Origin: Enhydrobacter aerosaccus
Lineage (GTDB): Bacteria; Pseudomonadota; Alphaproteobacteria; Reyranellales; Reyranellaceae
Direction of reading: 5' to 3'
Length of the DNA stretch: 64,000 bases
Assembly: GCF_900167455.1 (NCBI RefSeq)
Contig: NZ_FUWJ01000009.1
Span: 62,001-126,000, forward strand
A program made the position numbers and the translations under genes. This document shows, piece by piece, positions 51,476-59,244 of this stretch (position 1 is the first letter of the stretch; each line of letters begins with the position of its first letter). The notes below the pieces were generated by a model that searched no databases, was not told where the DNA came from, and saw nothing but the letters and a program-made list of their open reading frames with translations.

Positions 51476-52789
51476 CTAAACCGTCGAGCCGTCGTCGTCG
51501 GAGGCGGGCGTGCCGTTCTTGAGGCGCAGCTTGCCCTTCTGGTCGACCCACAGCCGATAGGGGCCGAGCTGGACGAGGTTGGCGCTCTGCCAGTGCGCGC
51601 CGAAGCGCACGCCGCCCGAGCCCTCGGCCGAGATCTCGAGACCCTCGAAGCCGTTCAGGTATTCGACGCTGCCGCTGGGCGCGATGATGGTGGCGCGGGC
51701 CTTCTTCTCGCCGCCGATCAATGCCAGCCCAGCGCCCTTGGCCTGCGCATCGCCGCTGCCGGTGCAGCCGATCATGGTGAACTGCGACACGACATAGGCC
51801 TGGATCAGGCGCCGCTGCTTGAACATCGAGTAGGCGGTGCAGCCGATCAGGGTGCCGAAATTCTGCAGGTAGATGCCCGACCCGCCATGCGCGAAGTCGG
51901 GTGCGCTTTCGTGGTTGTTCTCGAAGCCGCAATTGGACAGCAGGGTGCAGCCATTCTCCGCGACGAGCCCTTCCTTGCCGTTGAGCAGGAAATAGCAGCC
52001 GTGGAAGGCGACGTCGTAGCAGCCATGGACCATGGCGGCGCCGTACTGGCCGTTCTGGCCGAACACCGAGCCGAAGACATGGATCGCCGACAGGATGCCG
52101 GCGCGCGAGCCGTGGGCGAAGCTGGCGCCGTTGCGCTTGTTGTCGCGCAGATAGACGTTGATGAGCTGGCCCTCGAACACGTTGCCGACCAGGCGTATCC
52201 CGTCGCCGCCCACGCCCTGGACCACGATGTCGCGCAGGCAGAAATTGTAGAAGTAATGATCGTTGTGCTCGCACTCGATATAGACGCCGTGGCCTTCCTT
52301 GCCGGAGCCGAGGATGTCGAGGCCTTCGAGCGTGAAGAAGCGCACCGTCGACCGGCAGACCAGTTCGAGCACGTTGCCGCCGCCGGCGATCGCCGATTGC
52401 AGCCGCGCGCCATGAGCCAGGAGTCCGAAATGCCGGGTGATGTTGCCGCGGTCGCCTTCCGGCGGCGTGATGCGCAGCGGGCGGGTCACCTTGTAGGTGC
52501 CGGGCGGGAGCAGCAGGAAACCCGGACCGTCCGGGGCGAAGGCGGCATCGAGCGCCGACTGCAGCGCCATGGTGTCGTCGGCGGTATTATCGCCGCGAGC
52601 GCCGAACGTGGCGGCCGACAGCATCTGCCGCGCCGCGGGCGGTGCCTGTTGCTTCTGCTGGGCCAGGGCGAGGCCCGGCAGCGCCGCCAGCGCCGCGCCG
52701 GCGCCGAGCCCCAGCAGCGCGCGTCGGCCGTCGTCGGCTGTCACAGCGCCGACCGGGCGAACTGCGGATAACGTCGGCGGACGAACCAT
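51476..52789 (-). CDS. Exported right-handed beta-helix (pectate lyase-like) protein of the exopolysaccharide locus
   Basis: A 437-aa protein with a Tat-like signal (GRRALLGLGAGAALAALPGLALA, about residues 22-45). A pectate-lyase-superfamily start follows (SAATFGARGDNTADDTMALQ, LLLPPGTYKVTRPL), then beta-helix coils (about 100-390: GLDILGSGKEGHGVYIE, DIVVQGVGGDGIRLVG, GCYFLLNGKEGLVAENGC). Such proteins in exopolysaccharide loci are lyases, epimerases or tailspike-like binders. I see no definite catalytic motif. The start overlaps the polymerase gene by 49 bp, an unusually long overlap, and it ends the minus-strand locus. Confidence 0.82.
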   Translation of the reverse strand: MVRPPTLSAVRPVGAVTADDGRRALLGLGAGAALAALPGLALAQQKQQAPPAARQMLSAATFGARGDNTADDTMALQSALDAAFAPDGPGFLLLPPGTYKVTRPLRITPPEGDRGNITRHFGLLAHGARLQSAIAGGGNVLELVCRSTVRFFTLEGLDILGSGKEGHGVYIECEHNDHYFYNFCLRDIVVQGVGGDGIRLVGNVFEGQLINVYLRDNKRNGASFAHGSRAGILSAIHVFGSVFGQNGQYGAAMVHGCYDVAFHGCYFLLNGKEGLVAENGCTLLSNCGFENNHESAPDFAHGGSGIYLQNFGTLIGCTAYSMFKQRRLIQAYVVSQFTMIGCTGSGDAQAKGAGLALIGGEKKARATIIAPSGSVEYLNGFEGLEISAEGSGGVRFGAHWQSANLVQLGPYRLWVDQKGKLRLKNGTPASDDDGSTV

Positions 52790-54105
52790 GGCTCTGTCCT
52801 CCCTCTCGGCATCGGGACGTCTTCCTCGGCCTCGGCCCGTGCCACCATCACCGATGCCGCGGCAGCGATGAGCAGGACCGCCCAGGTCTTGGGGCCGACA
52901 TAGGCGCCCGAGGCTTGGCCCAGAATCGCCCACACGCTCCAGCAATAGAGGATGCTGGCCGCGCCCAGCCAGCGCAGCCACAGGCTCAGCCCGGCCGTGA
53001 CGACGACGCCCCAGACCAGGCCGAGATAGATCCAGTGCTGCCAGAAATAGTTGGTGATGACGTCGGCGACCTTGGGAATGCGCCAGGCCGACGAGAACGA
53101 GGCCGAGTTCATGTAGACGTTCATCACGTCGCTGGCGATCGAGAGCTCGCCGGTCAGGCCGGAGCCGGCCCACGGATGGTGGCGGAACATGTCGAAGGCC
53201 AGCAGCATCGGTCCCGTGAAGCGGTAGAAGAAGCTGGCATCCTGGCCGGCCTGGAGCTGGTGCAGGCGCGCCGCGAACAATGTCTGTCCGACCACCACGG
53301 CCACCAGCACGACCAGGCTCGACACGATCGCGGCGCCGAACATGCGCGAGACCGAGGCGCGGCGCGCGCCGCCGGCCAGAAACATGATGTAGGGGATCGC
53401 CAGCAGCAGCATCAGCATCAGCGTCGGCCCCGGCAGCACCACCAGGGCCATCGCGACCAGACCGAAATAGATCGCGAACTTCCAGCGCGAGCGGCTGACC
53501 ACCAGCCATATCGAGCTGTACTGGGTGTAGGCGAAGGTGACCGCCGACGGCTCCGAGGTGAAGAGCTTGGGCCGGATGCGGCCATAGAGCAGCTCGTCGC
53601 GCCGATCCGCGTCATAGACCGCGCCGGCGTCGTAGAGATGCTCCCGCACCTTGTCGCTGAGCGCGCGCAACCCGCCATATTCCTCGAGCAGGCAGCCGAT
53701 GATGATGAAGACGCAGAAGCCCAGCAGGATCGCCGCGATCTGGTCGCGATCGCCGCTGGTCATCGTCATGAACATCGCATAGCCGATCACCAGCGAATAG
53801 ACGAGCTGCAGCAGGCCGGTGAAGCGTTTGGGAAGAAAGGTGAGGTCGGCGGCCGACAGGATCGAGGCGAGGTACAGCCCGACCACGAGCAGCAGGCCCG
53901 CCAGCTCGCGTGACTGGAGCTGGTCGCGCCGGCGCCACAGCATCAGCAGGCCGGCGACGCCCGACGGGGCGCAGGTGAGCGGGATGGTGCTGGTGATCTG
54001 CAGCGAGACGCCGAGATAGAGCCCGACGAGATAGAGGACGAACAGGGCGGTATCCAGCGCGTCGAGGCGGCGACGCGCTCCGCTCAGGGTGGCAGCGAAG
54101 CTCAT
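52741..54105 (-). CDS. Exopolysaccharide polymerase, O-antigen ligase/Wzy-like
   Basis: A 454-aa inner-membrane protein with about 12 helices. The large periplasmic loop in the second half (about 255-345, MFRHHPWAGSGLTGEL, NVYMNSASFSSAWRIP) carries the H-P-x-x-G-x-G pattern of O-antigen ligase/polymerase proteins. It would join repeat units in the periplasm. The ATG at 54105 overlaps the upstream glycosyltransferase stop (ATGA). Wzy proteins share little sequence, so the role rests on topology, the HPWAGSG motif and context. Confidence 0.8.
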   Translation of the reverse strand: MSFAATLSGARRRLDALDTALFVLYLVGLYLGVSLQITSTIPLTCAPSGVAGLLMLWRRRDQLQSRELAGLLLVVGLYLASILSAADLTFLPKRFTGLLQLVYSLVIGYAMFMTMTSGDRDQIAAILLGFCVFIIIGCLLEEYGGLRALSDKVREHLYDAGAVYDADRRDELLYGRIRPKLFTSEPSAVTFAYTQYSSIWLVVSRSRWKFAIYFGLVAMALVVLPGPTLMLMLLLAIPYIMFLAGGARRASVSRMFGAAIVSSLVVLVAVVVGQTLFAARLHQLQAGQDASFFYRFTGPMLLAFDMFRHHPWAGSGLTGELSIASDVMNVYMNSASFSSAWRIPKVADVITNYFWQHWIYLGLVWGVVVTAGLSLWLRWLGAASILYCWSVWAILGQASGAYVGPKTWAVLLIAAAASVMVARAEAEEDVPMPRGRTEPWFVRRRYPQFARSAL

Positions 54106-55298
54106 GGCGCCGTGATCACCGACAGGATCTGTCGGCCGCGGCTCGCCCACTCGAAACGGTCGCGGCAGGCCAGATAGGCCCGTTCCTGCAGGCGATTGAG
54201 CCGCTCGACATCGTCGATCGCCTCGAGCACGCCATGCGCCAGGGCGCGGTGATCGGGGAACAGCATGACGCTGTCATTGTGGATCAGCGGCACGCCAGCG
54301 AACGATCCCGACAGCGCGAAGACGGGAATCCGGTTGAAGACATATTCCAGTACCTTGAGCTTGAAGCCGCCGCCGTTGCGCTCGGGCACGATGGCGATGC
54401 GGGCCTGGTCGAGATAGGGCAGGAGATCGGGCACCGTGCCGGTGAAGGCGGTGGCGTTGGTCCGGCGCCGAAGCTGCTCGAGGAAGGCCTCGTCGGCGCT
54501 GCCCACCGCCTGCAGCTCGACACCCTGTTCGGCGAACAGCGGATCGGCCACGTCGACGAACTCCTCGAGGTTCATGCGCTTGGCGATCCAGTCGAAGGAG
54601 CCGACGATCACCGCGCGGCGCGGCAAATCGGCCGCGATCCGTCGCTCGGCGAGCCGGCGGCCGCGATAGCCCGGCGTGATCACGCCCATCGGCTTGTCGT
54701 TGCGCCGGCGCCGATAGAGCTGCAGGTCCTCGGGCGTGATGGCGGTGACGAAGTCGACCGCGTCGACCAGTTCCTGCTCCAGCCGCGAGACCTTGGCGGC
54801 GTCGAGGCGCACGGCCTGGCGGCGCAGGAACGGACGTTGGCTTTCGGCCACCTGCGCGCGCAGGCTCTCCTCGTGATTGTGCGAGACGTAGATAAGGCGC
54901 GGCCGATTCGTGCGGCTGCCATAGTGCTCGCGCACCTGCTCGAGCGCCCAGCCCACCGAGATGCCATCGAAGACGATGCCGTCCCAGTTGCCCTTGTTCA
55001 GCAGGTCGCGCAGCTGGCGGCGCATGCTGGCGGTGCGGCCGCGATAGGCGATGTGCGGGAGGCGCGAGGCCAGGCTGCCCCAGCGCGACTGCGTCGGATC
55101 GAGCGGGTCACTGGGCAGCCACCACACGACGTGCTCGTCGCGCGCGCCGTTGTTGCGCGACGATTCGGGACGCCGAAGGCCCAGCACCTCCACTTCGCCG
55201 CCCGCCGCCGCCACCGCATCGATCAGCCCGCCCGAATAGACGTACTGACCGTTGTGCTGGGGCTCGGGGTCGGCAAGCGTCAGCCACAGGCAACGCAC
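54102..55298 (-). CDS. Glycosyltransferase (GT4-like)
   Basis: A 398-aa GT-B enzyme. A GTG at 55298 starting RCLWLTLADPEPQHNGQYVY is preferred. The open frame extends 39 codons further, but that stretch is serine- and arginine-rich and overlaps the priming transferase gene. Features: YSGGLIDAVAAAGGEVEVL acceptor site, IYVSHNHEESLRAQVAE, VDFVTAITPEDLQLY, IVGSFDWIAKRMNLEEFVD and the donor-binding IVPERNGGGFKLKVLEYVFN with E-x7-E-like spacing. Cytoplasmic; adds a sugar to the lipid-linked repeat unit. Sugar specificity unknown. Confidence 0.85.
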   Translation of the reverse strand: MRCLWLTLADPEPQHNGQYVYSGGLIDAVAAAGGEVEVLGLRRPESSRNNGARDEHVVWWLPSDPLDPTQSRWGSLASRLPHIAYRGRTASMRRQLRDLLNKGNWDGIVFDGISVGWALEQVREHYGSRTNRPRLIYVSHNHEESLRAQVAESQRPFLRRQAVRLDAAKVSRLEQELVDAVDFVTAITPEDLQLYRRRRNDKPMGVITPGYRGRRLAERRIAADLPRRAVIVGSFDWIAKRMNLEEFVDVADPLFAEQGVELQAVGSADEAFLEQLRRRTNATAFTGTVPDLLPYLDQARIAIVPERNGGGFKLKVLEYVFNRIPVFALSGSFAGVPLIHNDSVMLFPDHRALAHGVLEAIDDVERLNRLQERAYLACRDRFEWASRGRQILSVITAP

Positions 55299-55317
55299 CG
55301 GCCGGCGATCCTTTGGG

Positions 55318-56730
55318 TCAGAAGGCGTGCTGACCGGTGAAACCGCCGAAGATGGTACGGAAGATGATCTTGAGGTCGAGGAGGATCGACCAGTGCTCGA
55401 TGTAATAGAGGTCATGCTCGACGCGCTTCTTTATCTGTTCAACGGTGTCCGTCTCACCGCGCCATCCGTTGATCTGGGCCCAGCCGGTAATGCCGGGCTT
55501 AACGCGATGGCGGGCGTCGTAATATTTGACGGCATCCTGATAGAGGAGGGTGCCGGCCTTGGCCGACAGGGCGTGCGGACGCGGACCGACGATCGACATC
55601 TCGCCGCGCACGACGTTCAGGAACTGCGGCAGCTCGTCGAGGCTGGTGCGCCGCAGGAAGGCGCCGACGCGCGTGATGCGCGGATCGTTGCGCCGCGTCA
55701 GCTGCTCGGCGTTGACGTCGGTCTTGTCGGTGAACATGGTGCGGAACTTCCACACCTCGATCAGCTGGTTGTTGAAGCCGTAACGCTTCTGCCGGAAGAA
55801 CACCGGACCGGGGCTGTCGAGCTTGATCAGGATGGCGATCGCCAGCAGCAGCGGCGAGATCAGGCTCAGGATCAGGCCGCCCAGCAGGCGGTCCTCGACG
55901 GCCTTGGCGACCCAGCGCCAGTCGCTCAGCGGCCGGTCGATCGCGTTCAGGAAGGTGTGGCCGGCGACATGGCTCACCTGCACCTCGCCCAGGCGAAGGC
56001 CGAAGGCGTCGGGGCACAGGCGCACATTCACCGGCACCAGGCACAGGCGGTTGAGCGTGTCGACCAGCTGGCGGTCCGCCGACAGCGGCAGCGCCACGAT
56101 CACGGTGTCGATGTGAAGCTGGCGCGCATCGTTCACCAGGTCGTCGACGGTGCCGCGGATCGGATGTCCCATGCACAGGCGCGGCAGTTGCGCGGCTTCG
56201 TCGTCGTAGACGCCGACGATGCGCAGGTTGCCGTTGCGTCCGGCGAAATCGCGCAGCAGGCGCTGGGCAATCGGGCCGGCGCCGACGATCGCCACGACCT
56301 CGCCGAGGCGGCGGTTGCGGCCCCAGTGCAGCATGCGGCGCCAGAGCACGACGCGAGCGACGGCCATCAGCGTCAGCGCGCCCGAGAACCAGGCGGCGGC
56401 CCACGGTCCGTCGGCCGCAGTGACCGGCTCGAACAGCCGCGTGGCCAGGAACAGCACGCCGACCGTGCACAGCCAGCCGATCAGAAGGCGCGTGATCGAA
56501 TTCTCGAGGCGCGCGAAATCGGCGAAGCGATAGGCGCCGGCGAGATGCATGAAGTTGATGCCGACGATGGTGCCGAGCAGCACGACGAGGCCGGCCAGAT
56601 GCCAGTCGACGGCCGAGGCATCCCAGTGCATCGCAACGACTCCGGTGCCGAAGATGGCGGCGGTGTCGAAGATGGCGAGAGTGCGCGTGACGATCGCTTC
56701 GGAAACGGTCCGACCACCGTTGATGCTCAT
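55318..56730 (-). CDS. Undecaprenyl-phosphate sugar phosphotransferase (WcaJ/PssY-type priming enzyme)
   Basis: A 470-aa polyprenyl glycosylphosphotransferase that starts the exopolysaccharide unit on undecaprenyl phosphate. Four N-terminal helices (about 15-125), a Rossmann-like CoA-binding/NAD-like domain (VVAIVGAGPIAQRLLRDF), a fifth helix (LILSLISPLLLAIAILI) and the catalytic domain follow. The catalytic domain has KLDSPGPVFFRQKRYGF, VWKFRTMF, LRRTSLDELPQFLNV and RHRVKPGITGWAQ. The closest pattern is WcaJ (glucose-1-phosphate). GGAGCG precedes the ATG. Its position inside the locus fits a Wzx/Wzy-type pathway. Confidence 0.94.
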   Translation of the reverse strand: MSINGGRTVSEAIVTRTLAIFDTAAIFGTGVVAMHWDASAVDWHLAGLVVLLGTIVGINFMHLAGAYRFADFARLENSITRLLIGWLCTVGVLFLATRLFEPVTAADGPWAAAWFSGALTLMAVARVVLWRRMLHWGRNRRLGEVVAIVGAGPIAQRLLRDFAGRNGNLRIVGVYDDEAAQLPRLCMGHPIRGTVDDLVNDARQLHIDTVIVALPLSADRQLVDTLNRLCLVPVNVRLCPDAFGLRLGEVQVSHVAGHTFLNAIDRPLSDWRWVAKAVEDRLLGGLILSLISPLLLAIAILIKLDSPGPVFFRQKRYGFNNQLIEVWKFRTMFTDKTDVNAEQLTRRNDPRITRVGAFLRRTSLDELPQFLNVVRGEMSIVGPRPHALSAKAGTLLYQDAVKYYDARHRVKPGITGWAQINGWRGETDTVEQIKKRVEHDLYYIEHWSILLDLKIIFRTIFGGFTGQHAF

Positions 56731-56810
56731 GTGGGAGACGCTCCTTGTTGAAGCGATTCTCGCGACTCGCCGACTAAAGTGTTGTGATCAAAGTGGGACG
56801 CCCGCGTTGG

Positions 56811-58043
56811 TCACACGGAAAGCACAAGCGAGGCGAAGCGATGCGGCGTCTGCGCCGTGGCGAATCGCGTCGCCGCCGGCAGATCGATGAAGCTGGCTGG
56901 CCCACGCTCGACCATGCGCGCGATCTCGTACGCAAGCCGCGACGGATCGCAGCAGTCGACCGAGACGCCGAGCCGATGCTCGCGCGTCAGTCGTCCGACC
57001 AGGCCGTAATCCTGCGCCAGCACCGGCCGGCCGTTCAGCGCCGCCCACAGCAACACGCCGCTCGACCCGACGAAGCGCTGATAGGGCGCGAGCACGACAT
57101 CGCTGCGGCGCACGAGGGCCGCGAGCTCGCCGCGGCCGAGTCGTCGGTCCTCGATGCGAACCCACAGATCGGGTTGTTGCTGCGCCAGCGCCTGCAGGCG
57201 GCGGTCGAGCTGCGGCCGCAAGTTCGGATCGACCTTGCCGGCGAACAGCACGGCGATGCGCGAGGTGATCTCGGAGGGCAGCAGCAGCAAGGCATCGAGC
57301 ACCGCCAACGGTCCCTTGCGCTCGGCGAGATAACCGAACAGCAGGAAGCCGACGCGGCCCGCCGGCACGAAGTCGCCGGCATTGTCGCTGCCGCTGGGCT
57401 CGACCGGCGGATGCGCGGGATCGGGCAGCGCGCTCACCTTGCGGCCCTGACGATAGTGATCGCGCGCATAGTCGGGGAAGAACGGATCGAGCGACAGGAT
57501 GCGCTCGACCGCCGGATTGCGCAGCATCAGCCGGTACAGGATGCCCTTGCGCAGGTCGCGCAGGAACTCGCCGACGCGGCGGCGGTACGGCCCGATCTCG
57601 GCATAGTGCACGGAGGGGCGGAACAGGATGCCGGACAGGCCCTTGCCGTCGGCGCCGAGCCCGAAGGCGAGCGGCAGCGTCAGCAGGTCGATGGTCAGGA
57701 AGAAGCCGTGCTGCGCACCGGTCTTGCGCAGGTACTCGCGCATCGTGCGCCAGCGCGCGAAGCCGGCCCTTGCCAGCGGCCGCGCCGTGCAGCGCCGGCA
57801 TTCCTCGGCCGACAGCGGCGCGAAGTGGATACGATCGGTCGCGCCCGGCGGCAGGACGCGGGCCAGCGACTGGCAGAGGGCTTCCGGCGCCACGAACCAG
57901 AGCTCGGTGTCGAGGCCTTCGTAGGCCACGAACAGCATCAGATGCTCCAGCCATTCGTGTGAATGGCCTTCGGCTTCGGGTTCGAAGATCAGGAGTTTGG
58001 GCGCCGCCGCTGCGGCGCCGAGCTCATCGGGCGACCAGGGCAT
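56811..58043 (-). CDS. Glycosyltransferase (GT1/GT4-like)
   Basis: A 410-aa GT-B-type protein. An N-terminal domain starts KLLIFEPEAEGHSHEWLEHL. The C-terminal nucleotide-sugar domain has VGFLLFGYLAERKGPLAVLD, IAVLFAGKVDPNLRPQLD, LVRRSDVVLAPYQRFVGSSG and LGVSVDCCDPSRLAYEI. The FVGSSGVLLWAALNGRPVLA segment replaces the usual E-x7-E stretch. Overlaps the upstream glycosyltransferase by 20 bp. Probably adds a sugar in repeat-unit assembly; specificity unknown. An 80-bp gap separates it from the priming enzyme. Confidence 0.83.
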   Translation of the reverse strand: MPWSPDELGAAAAAPKLLIFEPEAEGHSHEWLEHLMLFVAYEGLDTELWFVAPEALCQSLARVLPPGATDRIHFAPLSAEECRRCTARPLARAGFARWRTMREYLRKTGAQHGFFLTIDLLTLPLAFGLGADGKGLSGILFRPSVHYAEIGPYRRRVGEFLRDLRKGILYRLMLRNPAVERILSLDPFFPDYARDHYRQGRKVSALPDPAHPPVEPSGSDNAGDFVPAGRVGFLLFGYLAERKGPLAVLDALLLLPSEITSRIAVLFAGKVDPNLRPQLDRRLQALAQQQPDLWVRIEDRRLGRGELAALVRRSDVVLAPYQRFVGSSGVLLWAALNGRPVLAQDYGLVGRLTREHRLGVSVDCCDPSRLAYEIARMVERGPASFIDLPAATRFATAQTPHRFASLVLSV

Positions 58044-59244
58044 CGAGTCGCTTCAGGAAATTGCCGAGGATACGCGGCTTGGCATAGTGACGTTCGACGA
58101 AGGCCCGACCGTTGCGGCCGAGTTCGTGGCGCAGCCTCTCGTTGTCGGCGAGTTTGACGACCGCCTCGGCGAAGGTGGACGGGTCGTTCGGTGGCACGCA
58201 CAGGAAGGCATCGCTCTGCCGCTGCAGATGCCACAGAGTGCTGTTGGGCAGGGCGGTGGCGACGAACGGGCGTCCCACCGCCATGATATTGTAGACCTTG
58301 GACGGCACGGCGAAGGCGGCGGCCTGGGGGTTCTGCGGGACCAGGTGAATGTCCCCGGCGCACAGGGCGCGGGCGAGATCCTCGTTGGGTCGCAGTTCGG
58401 CCAGCTTGACGTTGCCGAGCCGGCGCTGGGCGATCTCGGCAGCCAGCGCCTCGACCTGGTTGCCGTTGCCGCGCAGCTCGATCTCGATCTCGGGCCGCTG
58501 GAGTGCCAGCTGCTCGGCCATCTCGACGACCTGGCCGAGTCCCTGCTTGCGACCGAGATTGCCGCTGTAGAGGACTTTCACCACCGAACGGGTCTCGGGT
58601 TCGATCGGCTGGATATGGTCGGTGTCGACCCAGAGCGGCACGACCTCGATCGGCGTGGTGACGCCGATGCCGCGCAGCTGGTCGCGCATCTCCTCGGACA
58701 GGACCACGACCAGGTCGACGCGATTGAGCATCAGCCGCTCGGCCGCCCGCATCACCGCGCCCAGCCGGCCCGACCCCATGCCGAGACGCTCGGCCAGGCC
58801 CGACTGGATATCGTGCACGATCGCCACGCACAGGCCGCCGCGCTGACGCGCGGCCAGGCCGAGCGTGACGCACAAAATCGAGGGACAAAGCGCCAGCACC
58901 ACGGGATGGCGACTGACCCGACCCGACGCGAGGGCGCCAAGACCGCGCACCAGGAAATCGGCTTCGTTGACGATGCGCCATAGGGCCGAGGCATTGCGAG
59001 GCGCGCCGGAGCGCACGCGCTCGACCGTCACCGATCCCACCGTCTCGCGCTTGCGACGGCCGTCGCGGTAGCCCGGGAATACCTCGGGGCTGGGATAGTG
59101 CGGCAGGCCGCTCAGCACCGTGGTCGGCCGCCCATGCCGCGCCAGCCATTCGGCGATGTCGCTGGTGAAGGGCGCGGAGCCGATCAGCTCCGGCCAGAAG
59201 TACCGCGTGACGAAGAGGGTGGACGGCGCGCTTTCCATGGCCAT
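58024..59244 (-). CDS. Glycosyltransferase (WbuB-like GT4)
   Basis: A 406-aa GT4 enzyme. FVTRYFWPELIGSAPFTSDI and VLSGLPHYPSPEVFPGYRDG are typical of WbuB/WcaI-like transferases. The C-terminal domain has VLYSGNLGRKQGLGQVVE, HLVPQNPQAAAFAVPSKVYN, and the family E-like region IMAVGRPFVATALPNS. The ATG at 59244 lies in TGATG with the tyrosine kinase stop. A second ATG two codons on is equally possible. Acts at the cytoplasmic face on lipid-linked sugars. Confidence 0.88.
   Translation of the reverse strand: MAMESAPSTLFVTRYFWPELIGSAPFTSDIAEWLARHGRPTTVLSGLPHYPSPEVFPGYRDGRRKRETVGSVTVERVRSGAPRNASALWRIVNEADFLVRGLGALASGRVSRHPVVLALCPSILCVTLGLAARQRGGLCVAIVHDIQSGLAERLGMGSGRLGAVMRAAERLMLNRVDLVVVLSEEMRDQLRGIGVTTPIEVVPLWVDTDHIQPIEPETRSVVKVLYSGNLGRKQGLGQVVEMAEQLALQRPEIEIELRGNGNQVEALAAEIAQRRLGNVKLAELRPNEDLARALCAGDIHLVPQNPQAAAFAVPSKVYNIMAVGRPFVATALPNSTLWHLQRQSDAFLCVPPNDPSTFAEAVVKLADNERLRHELGRNGRAFVERHYAKPRILGNFLKRLDALVAR

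Noticed and set aside
55299..55415. N-terminal extension of the 54102 glycosyltransferase
   Set aside because: The 39 extra residues are almost only Ser, Thr, Pro and Arg, and overlap the coding end of the priming transferase; a GTG with an upstream AAAGGA starts the conserved domain.
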